Source of the DNA: Shewanella fodinae
Lineage (GTDB): Bacteria; Pseudomonadota; Gammaproteobacteria; Enterobacterales; Shewanellaceae
NCBI RefSeq assembly: GCF_014651955.1
Contig: NZ_BMXW01000002.1
Span: 328,779-392,778 of the forward strand
Length of the DNA stretch: 64,000 nt
Direction: 5' to 3'
Under the pieces are notes generated by a model that worked only from the letters and a program-made list of their open reading frames with translations, had not been told where the DNA came from and did not search any database. How positions within the stretch are numbered: the stretch's first letter is position 1; each line of letters begins with the position of its first letter. This document shows positions 43,789 to 53,147 of this stretch, piece by piece. The position numbers and the translations under genes were made by a program.

Positions 43789-45838
43789 CAGCGATCACCT
43801 TAGCCGTCGCACCCTATTTTGGTTGCTGCTGACCAATATTGCCGTGCTGTTGCCGCTGTATGACAAGATCACCGTGGCGACGCTTGGGATCTGCGCTATC
43901 TGCTTCATCTGGCGTTTAGGCATATATCTTGGGAAAGTCTCACGGCCTCCACGACTGCTGGTCACCCTACTGGCGCTGTCTGCGGCAATAACACTCGCCT
44001 TGGTGAGCCGCGAAATGGGCTTACTGAACGCACTGATTAATCTGCTGATCTTGGGGTACGCGTTAAAGTACATAGAAGCCAGAATACGGCGTGACGTTCT
44101 GGCGATCATTCTGGCGGGATATTTCCTCATTGCGCTGACGTTTATCGATCATCAAGGCATGGGGAATGTGTTACTGCTGCTCCCCGTCACCGCTATCAAT
44201 ACGCTCACACTGGTTAGCCTTTACCGTGACGATTGCTCCGCCGCCACACAAAGCTGGCTTACCGTCAAACTGCTGCTGCAAAGCCTGCCACTCACCTTAT
44301 TGCTATTTATCGTCATGCCAAGATTTGCCCCATTATGGATGGTGCCACAAATGAAATCGGCCAGTACTGGGTTAACCGATGAAGTGGGCTTTGGCGATAT
44401 TTCGCGACTGACCCGCTCGTCGGATCTAGCCTTTCGCGCCACCTTTGACGGCCCAGTTCCACCGCCACAGGCATTGTACTGGCGAGCGCTCGTACTGGAA
44501 GATTTCGACGGTAAACACTGGCGACAAGCGCCAACCACCAAGGCGTTGCAACATAAGGTCAATCTGTTGAAGCCCAACAGAACTCCCCCAAAAGGCAATA
44601 GCCGCAGTTACCGTGTCATTGCCGAAGGCTCCGGTCAGCAGTGGCTGTTTGCCATAGGCAATGCATTCAGTGATACCCAAGGCGTATTTAATCTGCCTGA
44701 CTATCGGTTATATGCTGGCCGGCCGCTACAGCAAAAATTTCAGTATCGGGTACAACAGTATGTTAATGCCCCATTACATGAGGAGCCGTTGAGCAACGCC
44801 GAACGCGAGCGCAATCTGGCATTGCCCTCATCAGTGAATCCCCGCACCCGAGCCTTAGCACAGCAATTTGTTACTGCATATCCGCAGCCGGAACCGCGTC
44901 TCGATGCCATGATGCGTTATTTCAATCAACAGCCGTTTTTTTACACCCTGACACCACCGGTGACCGGGCCGCAACAGTTGGACGATTTCCTGTTTGAAAC
45001 CCGTGCTGGTTTTTGCGCACATTACGCTTCGGCATTCACCTTTATGGCCCGCGCCAGCGGTGTGCCTGCCCGGCTGGTCACTGGCTATCAGGGGGGAGAA
45101 TTCAATGCTGATGCGGGGTATCTGAGCGTTTATCAGTATATGGCCCACGCCTGGAGTGAAGTGTGGCTGGCTGACCGTGGTTGGGTGCGCTTTGACCCTA
45201 CTGCCATGATTGCGCCGCAACGTATTGAACAAGGGTTTGACAGCCTGTTTGCGCCTCAGGACAGTTACCTCGCTGGTACGGCTTTTTCCGGTATTCGCAG
45301 CAGTGCTTGGTATAATCAATTGCGGCTCCGGCTGGCGAGTCTCGACTATTACTGGACCGTCTGGGTCTTAGGTTTTAATGGTGAACGACAGCAGCAGGTA
45401 CTTCGCGGACTATTAGGTGAAATCACCACCACTCGCATTGCATTTCTGGTCTTAGGGGTCATGACCCTGATATTTATCATTATCGGCTACAGTGCCGGTT
45501 TAATTGCATTGCCCACACGCCAACCCCAACTGGACCGAGACTTCCGGCGCATAAGCCGTCTGGCCGCGCGAAAAGGCATCGTTCGCGCCACCGGATGCGG
45601 CCCTAAAGATTATGTTCAACAGTTGATCCAGCATTGGCCGGAGCAACAAAAGCCGCTCACCGAGTGGCGAGAATTATATCTGCAACTTAAATACGCAAAA
45701 CTGTCGCCCGTAACGCAACGTATTACCGCCAAACGGTTCCATCGGCTCACCGCTCAGCTGTGGTTACAACTGCTGCGCACTGCACCGCGAGCGGCTGCAG
45801 AGTCCACGCCAGCAACGCTGTCAGCGACCAACCGCTAA
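43781..45838 (+). CDS. tgpA: TgpA-type membrane transglutaminase-like protein
   Basis: 685 residues with about six N-terminal membrane helices, a periplasmic transglutaminase core and a further helix near residue 560 (IAFLVLGVMTLIFIIIGYSA) before a cytoplasmic tail. The catalytic triad is visible: Cys412 in RAGFCAHYASAFTFMARASG, His456 in MAHAWSEVWL and Asp472 in GWVRFDPTAM. The N-terminal domain matches DUF3488. In Pseudomonas, TgpA is essential and has transglutaminase-like activity. The start ATG at 43781 lies within the end of the DUF58 gene. Third gene of the MoxR operon. Confidence 0.92.
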   Translation: MNSSDHLSRRTLFWLLLTNIAVLLPLYDKITVATLGICAICFIWRLGIYLGKVSRPPRLLVTLLALSAAITLALVSREMGLLNALINLLILGYALKYIEARIRRDVLAIILAGYFLIALTFIDHQGMGNVLLLLPVTAINTLTLVSLYRDDCSAATQSWLTVKLLLQSLPLTLLLFIVMPRFAPLWMVPQMKSASTGLTDEVGFGDISRLTRSSDLAFRATFDGPVPPPQALYWRALVLEDFDGKHWRQAPTTKALQHKVNLLKPNRTPPKGNSRSYRVIAEGSGQQWLFAIGNAFSDTQGVFNLPDYRLYAGRPLQQKFQYRVQQYVNAPLHEEPLSNAERERNLALPSSVNPRTRALAQQFVTAYPQPEPRLDAMMRYFNQQPFFYTLTPPVTGPQQLDDFLFETRAGFCAHYASAFTFMARASGVPARLVTGYQGGEFNADAGYLSVYQYMAHAWSEVWLADRGWVRFDPTAMIAPQRIEQGFDSLFAPQDSYLAGTAFSGIRSSAWYNQLRLRLASLDYYWTVWVLGFNGERQQQVLRGLLGEITTTRIAFLVLGVMTLIFIIIGYSAGLIALPTRQPQLDRDFRRISRLAARKGIVRATGCGPKDYVQQLIQHWPEQQKPLTEWRELYLQLKYAKLSPVTQRITAKRFHRLTAQLWLQLLRTAPRAAAESTPATLSATNR

Positions 45839-45958
45839 GCAGCCATCACTTTTGTCAGCCTCAGACGTCGCAAGCCGAGCGATCAACAGTGGCACATTCC
45901 AAATCAGCTATTTAGAATAGCGGACATCCGCCACTGAAGGCCATCGATCAGGAATCGC

Positions 45959-48900
45959 ATGTTTACACTGATCCAATCCAACAAAATGGAGTTATTGTCG
46001 GCTGCCCTCGCCGACCAGTTACGTACGCCAATTGCAGGCCAGTCACCTTTGACCGAGGAGCAAATCCTGGTGCAAAGCCCTGGGATGTCCACCTGGTTGC
46101 GGCTAGAAATTGCCAAGCATAACGGTATTGCAGCAGCGCTGAATTTTCCGCTGCCGTCTAGTTTCGTCTGGGATTTGTGTCATCAATTACTGCCTGACGT
46201 GCCGAAAGAGAACGCGTTCACCAAGGAAGCCATGACCTGGAAGTTGCTGGGATTATTACCCACACTCATTGGTGAACCGCTATACGCACCACTACAACGT
46301 TATCTGGGCGACGATAGCAAACAATTACCATTGAAGCAGTTTCAACTGGCGGCGCGCATTGCCGATATTTTTGACCAGTATTTGGTGTACCGACCCGATT
46401 GGATTGCGGCTTGGGAAGCCGAGCAACTGCCGTTTCCGCTAAATGACGAGCAGCAATGGCAACCGCAGTTATGGCGACAACTGCGCCAGCGCAACCAACA
46501 ACTCGGACTCAGCGGCTATCACCGCGCTAACTTGCATCAAGCACTGGTCTCTATTCTGCGCGATGACCAACAAGCACTACCGCAGTTACCCGCACGGTTG
46601 TTTGTCTTTGGTATCTCGTCCATGCCGCCACAGATGTTATCGGTACTGCAGGCACTGGGGCACCGTTTGGATGTGACAGTTTTCAGTCTCAGTCCCTGTC
46701 AACATTACTGGGGCGATATCGTTAATCCCAAGACACGCGCGCGCATTAATCTCGCCTACAGTGAAAAACGCCAATTGCCGGAAAACTGGCAAGACAGTTT
46801 GATTGTTGGCAATCCCCTATTAGCTAACAACGGTAAACTCGGCCGCGATCTGTTGGATCTATTGCTGGAATTGCCCCCAGAAGATATCGCGTTGGGCGAT
46901 GACCTGTTTTACCCCGCAGGCAACGCTAACCTGCTACAGGGATTACAACAAGATATTCTGGAGATGGAGACTCGCGGCCGCTTGCTTGGCCCCGACAGTG
47001 AGTTGTATCTGTCGCTTGAAGGCCGCCGAATACTGCGCGCTGATGACGACTCTCTGACACTACGCAGTTGCCATTCACCACTGCGTGAAGTCGAAACACT
47101 GCACGACCATCTGCAGTGGTTATTCGCGCGCGAGCCCCAGTTATCGGCGAAAGATATCGTGGTGATGATGCCTGATGTGGCCGCTTATGCGCCTTATATT
47201 GATGCGGTATTTTCTCGTCGCGAAGGCCAGTATTACATTCCTTACGCGATTGCCGATCGCGGTGCCAGCCAAGAATCCCCGTTGATCAGTAGCTTCCTGC
47301 AATTGCTGGATATCAATAACAGCCGTTTTGCGCTGACCGAGGTGCTGACACTGCTGGAACTGCCGGCCACCCTAAAGCGATTTGGGCTGGATGAAGAAGC
47401 TCTATCGCAGATCCGTCAGTGGTTGGAACAGGCCGGTGTGCGCTGGGGTCGTAGTGGCACGGCCCGGCAGCAGCAACATGTACCAGCCTTTGAGCAGAAC
47501 TCATGGGCCGAAGGCGTAAGGCGCTTGATCCTAGGTTATGCCCTAGAAGATGATAGCGATCTGTTCAGCGGTCATCTGCCAGTTGCAGGCGTTGAAGGGC
47601 AAGCGGCGCAAGCACTTGGCAAACTACTAAATTTTATTGAAGCCTTGGATAATACGGCAAAAGCATTGTCCATTGCCCAACCCGCCGCAGTTAGAATTCA
47701 GCAACTGTCAGAGTTTTGTTTGCAATTTTATGCACCAGAAGAAGACAGTGATACTAAGGCATTAATGGCAATTCATAATGCCATAGCTAAACTTGCATCA
47801 GAATTATCGAACGCAGGATTTGACGGTGAGCTAGAACAACAACTGCTGTTACAGTGGTTCCGTTCCCAGTTAGAAGAATCCCGTGTTGGCCAACGTTATC
47901 TCGCCGGGGCCGTCAACTTCTGTACACTCATGCCCATGCGCTCCATTCCGTTCCAAGTCGTGTGTTTGCTGGGAATGAATGATGGCATTTATCCCCGGGT
48001 ACAACATCCGGTCGGATTTGATCTCATGGCGCAACAAGCGCCACGCCGCGGAGACCGTTCGCGACGGCTGGACGACCGCTATCTGTTTCTGGAAGCATTG
48101 CTTTCTGCCAGGCGGCAGTTATATATCAGCTACATCGGCCGTTCTCAGCGCGACAACAGTCCTCGTAATCCTTCGATGCTGGTGGCCGAACTGCTGGAAT
48201 ATTGCCAGCTCACTTGCCTACCTGAGTCACTGGTAGCGTCGTTACAAGGCTCGCCGCTAAATGCCAACACGCTGCAACAGTTGGAAACTTGCCTGACACA
48301 CATGCTGGTCAAACAGCAACCGTTACAACCGTTTGATGCCGCATTGTACCAGCCAGCATTATTAGCCCAGCCCGCCAGCGTGCCATTTACGCCGTCGTTT
48401 TCGCTGCAATGGTGTCCACAGCCAGACGCCGCCGTCACGGAAGATTTTCTTGTGGGCACACCGTTACCCTTGTCAGATGCGACCAGTGAAGATAGCGCCG
48501 CGCCACAGATCATCGAACTGCAGGCATTGATACGTTTTTTCCGCAATCCGGCGCAGTATTTTTTCAATCGTTGTCTCAAGCTGGATCTCGGTCTGGATCT
48601 TAATGCGGATGACAATGACGAGCCGTTTACACTCAATGCCCTGCAACGTTATCAACTACAGTTGCTCATGGTACAGGATGCACTGAAACACGATGGTATC
48701 CGCTCAACGACACTAACAGCCCGGCTCAAAGCCAGCGGCCAGTTACCCAACAAACCATTTGATGACCTATTACTGGGCCGATACCAACAGGATGTCGCAC
48801 CGTTATTGGACCGTACCCTGTACCTGCGTGGTGAGCAGCAGCAAACATTGACGGTGGATCTGCCGTTTCCAGAATTAGCTTGTCGTCTGCACGGGCGGTT

Positions 48901-49441
48901 GGATGATATCAGCGCTAAAGGGTTGATCAGCTGTCGCCCCGGCGGCGCCAAAGGCCGAGATATCGTGCGCTTATATCTCCGGCATCTGGCACTCAATGCC
49001 AGTGGCTGGCAACGTTATAGCTTCCTGCTGGATATGGGGAACTTTCATGCATTGGCACCCATGACAAACACAGAAGCCAAACAACAGTTACTGCTGTGGC
49101 TACGCACCTTTGCCGAGGGTCAGTCTCAGCCGTTGCCATTTATGCCACAGACTTCGCTAGCTTATGCCATGAGTGACGGCCAGAGCCATGGTGAACGGCT
49201 GGAAGAAGCCAAAGCTGCATGGGATGATCGACAAGGAAAAGACGGCAATCTGCTACCCGGTGAAGGCAGTGAGCCCCATTATCAACGCTGTTTCAGTTTT
49301 CCTGATAGTTTTACCGAAAATAGCTTTGGCATGCTGGCATTGACGCTGTTATCCCCGTTAGTTAACCGCTATCAGCACGGAGAACTGCATCAACTGGCAG
49401 AGTTTGTTGCCAATGGTGGCAAGGAGCCTACACATGAGTGA
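45959..49441 (+). CDS. recC: Exodeoxyribonuclease V gamma subunit RecC
   Basis: RecC is the DNA-tracking, Chi-recognising subunit of RecBCD, with degenerate helicase and nuclease folds. The 1160-residue product (E. coli 1122) starts MFTLIQSNKMELLSAALADQ and contains ILVQSPGMSTWLRLEIAKHN, HSPLREVETLHDHLQWLF, FCTLMPMRSIPFQVVCLLGM, NDGIYPRVQHPVGFDLMAQ and RSRRLDDRYLFLEALLSARR, strong family marks. The ATG has TCAGGA upstream, with a small hairpin-rich leader (for example 45907-45921). It is first in recC-recB-recD; the ptrA protease gene of enterobacteria is absent. The coding region itself holds an E. coli-type Chi sequence. Confidence 0.97.
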   Translation: MFTLIQSNKMELLSAALADQLRTPIAGQSPLTEEQILVQSPGMSTWLRLEIAKHNGIAAALNFPLPSSFVWDLCHQLLPDVPKENAFTKEAMTWKLLGLLPTLIGEPLYAPLQRYLGDDSKQLPLKQFQLAARIADIFDQYLVYRPDWIAAWEAEQLPFPLNDEQQWQPQLWRQLRQRNQQLGLSGYHRANLHQALVSILRDDQQALPQLPARLFVFGISSMPPQMLSVLQALGHRLDVTVFSLSPCQHYWGDIVNPKTRARINLAYSEKRQLPENWQDSLIVGNPLLANNGKLGRDLLDLLLELPPEDIALGDDLFYPAGNANLLQGLQQDILEMETRGRLLGPDSELYLSLEGRRILRADDDSLTLRSCHSPLREVETLHDHLQWLFAREPQLSAKDIVVMMPDVAAYAPYIDAVFSRREGQYYIPYAIADRGASQESPLISSFLQLLDINNSRFALTEVLTLLELPATLKRFGLDEEALSQIRQWLEQAGVRWGRSGTARQQQHVPAFEQNSWAEGVRRLILGYALEDDSDLFSGHLPVAGVEGQAAQALGKLLNFIEALDNTAKALSIAQPAAVRIQQLSEFCLQFYAPEEDSDTKALMAIHNAIAKLASELSNAGFDGELEQQLLLQWFRSQLEESRVGQRYLAGAVNFCTLMPMRSIPFQVVCLLGMNDGIYPRVQHPVGFDLMAQQAPRRGDRSRRLDDRYLFLEALLSARRQLYISYIGRSQRDNSPRNPSMLVAELLEYCQLTCLPESLVASLQGSPLNANTLQQLETCLTHMLVKQQPLQPFDAALYQPALLAQPASVPFTPSFSLQWCPQPDAAVTEDFLVGTPLPLSDATSEDSAAPQIIELQALIRFFRNPAQYFFNRCLKLDLGLDLNADDNDEPFTLNALQRYQLQLLMVQDALKHDGIRSTTLTARLKASGQLPNKPFDDLLLGRYQQDVAPLLDRTLYLRGEQQQTLTVDLPFPELACRLHGRLDDISAKGLISCRPGGAKGRDIVRLYLRHLALNASGWQRYSFLLDMGNFHALAPMTNTEAKQQLLLWLRTFAEGQSQPLPFMPQTSLAYAMSDGQSHGERLEEAKAAWDDRQGKDGNLLPGEGSEPHYQRCFSFPDSFTENSFGMLALTLLSPLVNRYQHGELHQLAEFVANGGKEPTHE

Positions 49442-52400
49442 AATCAAGCCAACATCAGCGCTTCCCCCCAAGCTGCTGAATGCCATAACCTTGCCACTGC
49501 AAGGAGCGCAGCTGATTGAAGCCAGTGCCGGCACCGGAAAAACCTACACCATCTCCGGCCTGTATCTGCGTCTGTTACTTGGCATAGGCATCCATGAACC
49601 GCTGCCTTGCGAGCAAATATTGGTGGTAACCTTTACCAACGCCGCAACCGAAGAACTGCGAGAACGTATCCGCAATCGGATCCGTCAAGCTTATCGCGCT
49701 TGCCTTGGGTTGCCAGAAAGCGATCCTTTTATAAAGGAAATATTGGGATTGCTCAGTAGCGAGCAGCGGCAGTTGGCACTCAGCCGCTTGGATCTGGCAC
49801 TGAAATCTCTCGATGAAGCCGCCATATTTACCATTCATGGTTTTTGTCAGCGGGTTCTCAGCGATCTGGCGTTTGAATCGTCACTGCTGTTTGATGCCGA
49901 ATTTACCCTGGATGACAGCGAATTTCTGCATCATGCCGTACGCGATTTCTGGCGCGAGGCCTGTTACCCATTGGACGGCATGCTAGCGCAAATCATCTTT
50001 GAAAAACTGCCAGGTCCCGATGCTCTGCAACAAAAATTGCGACCGTTATTGGGCAACCGTGAAGCCATAGCAACGCCACCACCGCCAGCCTTCAGTCATA
50101 TCGCAACAGCACTGAAACCCGCGCTAGCAAAGCTGCACCGCCAATGGCCCGCCGCACGACAGACCATCCAGCAGCAACTGTTTACGCTATCGCTTAATGG
50201 TCGCCGTTATGGCAAAAAAGAGGATGGCTATCCGCTGCTAGTAGAGGCTTTTGAACAGCTGGATAGCTGGGTTAGCAGCCATCATGACCTGCCACCGGCG
50301 AATGCACTGGATAAACTGTCGTTGCAGCGTCTGAGTTTGAACAAATCCAGCGCCCCGGCGCCTACAGATGCTGAAGCCCCAGTGCTGGCATTGATCGACA
50401 GCATTTTGGCCATGCAGACCCAGCTACTGCCGGCATTTCTGTGCCTCGCTCGCGACAATATCCGCCAGCGCTTTGCTGCCGAAAAGGCGCGCCGCAACAT
50501 GCTGACACCGGATGACCTGCTGTCCACCTTGGCTTTTGCGCTAGGGCACCCAACATCCGTACCGACGGCGGCAGCTACCGACGGTAAAACATTAGCCAAA
50601 GAGATCGCCCGCCGCTTTCCAGTCGCGCTGATTGATGAATTCCAAGATACTGATCCGCTGCAATTTGCCATATTTTCTCGTATCTATGCAGCTAGTCTGT
50701 CGCTGGTATCCGAGGAGCTTGAGTTCCCAGGACGCACTGGCGGCTTATTGATGATAGGCGATCCCAAGCAAGCCATTTATGGGTTCCGCGGTGGCGATAT
50801 CCATACCTATCTGGCCGCCCGCGCCGAAACCCACGGACAATATACGCTTGGGACCAACTATCGCTCGGCTGAAGCGATGGTCAGTGCCGTCAATACCCTG
50901 TTCAGTCGACATAGCGCCCCTTTTGCCGGTGAAACAATTCTGTTTGAAGCCGTAAACGTACCGCCAGAGGCTGAGCATAAACAGCTGCAAAGCCAGCACG
51001 ATAACCACGCATTACAGATCCGCCTGCTCAGTGAAGATCCCAACAAAGGACTTAACAAAGATACTGGCCGCAGCCTGCTGGCCGAAGATGCCGCTGAACA
51101 GATCCTGGCACTGCTTAATGAGCAGGCGATAGTGATTAATGGCGGGCACCAACGACCACTGCGCGCCCGCGATATTGCCGTGTTAGTGCGCGATCATGTA
51201 GAAGCCGCCATGATGAAGGATGCACTGGCGAAACGGCAGATTGGCGCGGTATTTCTCAGTCGAGACAGTGTCTTTGCCACACTAGAAGCGCGCGAGCTGG
51301 CGCTGATTTTGACGGCGCTAGCCAATCCGCGAGATGAAATGGCGCTACGCAGTGCCATGGCAACCCAACTGCTAGGATTAAGCATTGGCGCCATTCACGA
51401 ATTTAATCAGTCAGAAGATAGCCGAGCGCTGTGGCTAGAGCGCTGCGAGCGCTGGCATCAAGTGTGGTTGGTTAGAGGTATTATGCCCGCCATTATGCAA
51501 CTGGCGGCGGATACCGGCGTGATCCACCGGCTGCTGGCGGGTCAGAATGGGGAGCGGCGGCTCACCGATCTGCGTCACCTTTGTGAATTATTGCAGCAAA
51601 AATCGGCCGAACTCGATGGCCCGGCGGCGCTGCGTTATTGGTTTGAGCAACAGTTGTTGGATGCTGCCAATGGCGAAGAGCAACAACTGCGTCTGGAAAG
51701 TGAACAGAATCTGGTACAAATCGTTACCATTCATAAGAGTAAGGGACTGGAATATCCAGTGTGTCTACTGCCGTTTATCAGTTTGGCGGGTAGCGTCCGA
51801 ACGCCAGATCCGCTGCTTTATCATAAAGATCAGCAGCTTTGGTGGGATCTGGACAGATCGGATGCGGGTAAAGAGCAACAGAAGCAGGAGCAACTGGCGG
51901 AAGATTTGCGGTTATTGTACGTGGCACTGACACGACCGATTTATCGCTGTTATCTGTCCATTGCTAACCACAGCACTATGTTAAAAAACGGCATTAAGAG
52001 CCACCTGCCGCAAACAGCCATCGGTTACCTGTTGGGCCTCACCGATAGCAGTATCGACTTTGCCCAGCTACAACAGCAGTTGCTACCGTTGCAATCGGAA
52101 GCTATTTCGGTTGCCGTGATAGCAGCGGCAAAATACAGTGGCGTACTGACATCGCAGAATAGCCAAGCGCAGGCGGCTACACCGCTGAAATTGACCATGC
52201 CACAGCAACTGCCTTGGCGTGTGGGGAGTTACAGCGGTCTGGTGAAAGAGACCGGCAACTATGACGACAGGTCTGCAATACCCAAGGACGAAGCAGAACG
52301 CCCACCACAAACGCCGGGGATGGACGATGAACAGTTCAATCCACAGTTGAGTCAGATAATGACAACGGAGCAACTCCCTGCCCCGAGATTTCTGTTTGAA

Positions 52401-53147
52401 AAAGGCGCCAATGCCGGTTCCTTTATGCATCAGGTACTGGAAGATCTGGACTTTGATGCCGGCGATAAAATCGCCGCGCTGCAGGCGGTGCTGCCCAATG
52501 CCATGTTGCAATATGGTATCAACCCTGACCAATTACCTTTGTTGCTGGACTGGTATCAACAGATCTTGACGGCACCGCTCGGTACCGCCGAGCGAGATCC
52601 AGGGTTATCGCTGGCGCAACTTTCATCCCAAGCGATCGTTGCCGAGATGGAGTTTTATTTGCCAGTCAGTAAACTCAGTTGCCAAGCACTCAACCGACTA
52701 CTGGCCCAATACGGTTATCAGGCAGATTTCAGTTTCGATACCTTAAGAGGAATGCTCAAAGGCTTTATTGATCTGACCTTCAGCTATCAGGAACGCTGGT
52801 ACATCGCCGACTATAAATCCAACCATCTGGGCGATGATTTCAATTGCTATCACGGTGATAATCTGCAGCAAGCAATGCTGGAGCACCATTACGATCTGCA
52901 GTATCTGCTGTACACCCTGGCACTACATCGACTGCTGAGTAAACGGCTGTCAGGTTATCAATATCAACGAGATTTCGGTGGCTGTTATTACCTGTTTTTA
53001 CGTGGCATGTCGCCACAATATCCGGGCGCGGGTATCTATTTTGATAAGCCTCCACAAGCGTTAATCGAAGCATTGGATACGCTATTTGCCGGAGAAGCTT
53101 CCGCCGAGGCAGATGCTCACGGCCAGTTCAGTCTGGAGTTAAGCTGA
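49434..53147 (+). CDS. recB: Exodeoxyribonuclease V beta subunit RecB
   Basis: RecB is a 3'-5' SF1 helicase plus the sole nuclease of RecBCD, and loads RecA. The 1237-residue product (E. coli 1180) has Walker A EASAGTGKTYTISGL (about 29-43), FTNAATEELRERIRNRI, Walker B VALIDEFQDTDPLQF, GDPKQAIYGFRGGDIHTYL and VQIVTIHKSKGLEYPVCLLP. The C-terminal nuclease domain carries GFIDLTFSYQERWYIADYKS with the catalytic Asp, Asp and Lys (about 1110-1130). The start ATG at 49434 has AAGGAG seven bases upstream and overlaps recC by eight bases; the frame's earlier starts lie inside recC. Confidence 0.97.
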   Translation: MSEIKPTSALPPKLLNAITLPLQGAQLIEASAGTGKTYTISGLYLRLLLGIGIHEPLPCEQILVVTFTNAATEELRERIRNRIRQAYRACLGLPESDPFIKEILGLLSSEQRQLALSRLDLALKSLDEAAIFTIHGFCQRVLSDLAFESSLLFDAEFTLDDSEFLHHAVRDFWREACYPLDGMLAQIIFEKLPGPDALQQKLRPLLGNREAIATPPPPAFSHIATALKPALAKLHRQWPAARQTIQQQLFTLSLNGRRYGKKEDGYPLLVEAFEQLDSWVSSHHDLPPANALDKLSLQRLSLNKSSAPAPTDAEAPVLALIDSILAMQTQLLPAFLCLARDNIRQRFAAEKARRNMLTPDDLLSTLAFALGHPTSVPTAAATDGKTLAKEIARRFPVALIDEFQDTDPLQFAIFSRIYAASLSLVSEELEFPGRTGGLLMIGDPKQAIYGFRGGDIHTYLAARAETHGQYTLGTNYRSAEAMVSAVNTLFSRHSAPFAGETILFEAVNVPPEAEHKQLQSQHDNHALQIRLLSEDPNKGLNKDTGRSLLAEDAAEQILALLNEQAIVINGGHQRPLRARDIAVLVRDHVEAAMMKDALAKRQIGAVFLSRDSVFATLEARELALILTALANPRDEMALRSAMATQLLGLSIGAIHEFNQSEDSRALWLERCERWHQVWLVRGIMPAIMQLAADTGVIHRLLAGQNGERRLTDLRHLCELLQQKSAELDGPAALRYWFEQQLLDAANGEEQQLRLESEQNLVQIVTIHKSKGLEYPVCLLPFISLAGSVRTPDPLLYHKDQQLWWDLDRSDAGKEQQKQEQLAEDLRLLYVALTRPIYRCYLSIANHSTMLKNGIKSHLPQTAIGYLLGLTDSSIDFAQLQQQLLPLQSEAISVAVIAAAKYSGVLTSQNSQAQAATPLKLTMPQQLPWRVGSYSGLVKETGNYDDRSAIPKDEAERPPQTPGMDDEQFNPQLSQIMTTEQLPAPRFLFEKGANAGSFMHQVLEDLDFDAGDKIAALQAVLPNAMLQYGINPDQLPLLLDWYQQILTAPLGTAERDPGLSLAQLSSQAIVAEMEFYLPVSKLSCQALNRLLAQYGYQADFSFDTLRGMLKGFIDLTFSYQERWYIADYKSNHLGDDFNCYHGDNLQQAMLEHHYDLQYLLYTLALHRLLSKRLSGYQYQRDFGGCYYLFLRGMSPQYPGAGIYFDKPPQALIEALDTLFAGEASAEADAHGQFSLELS

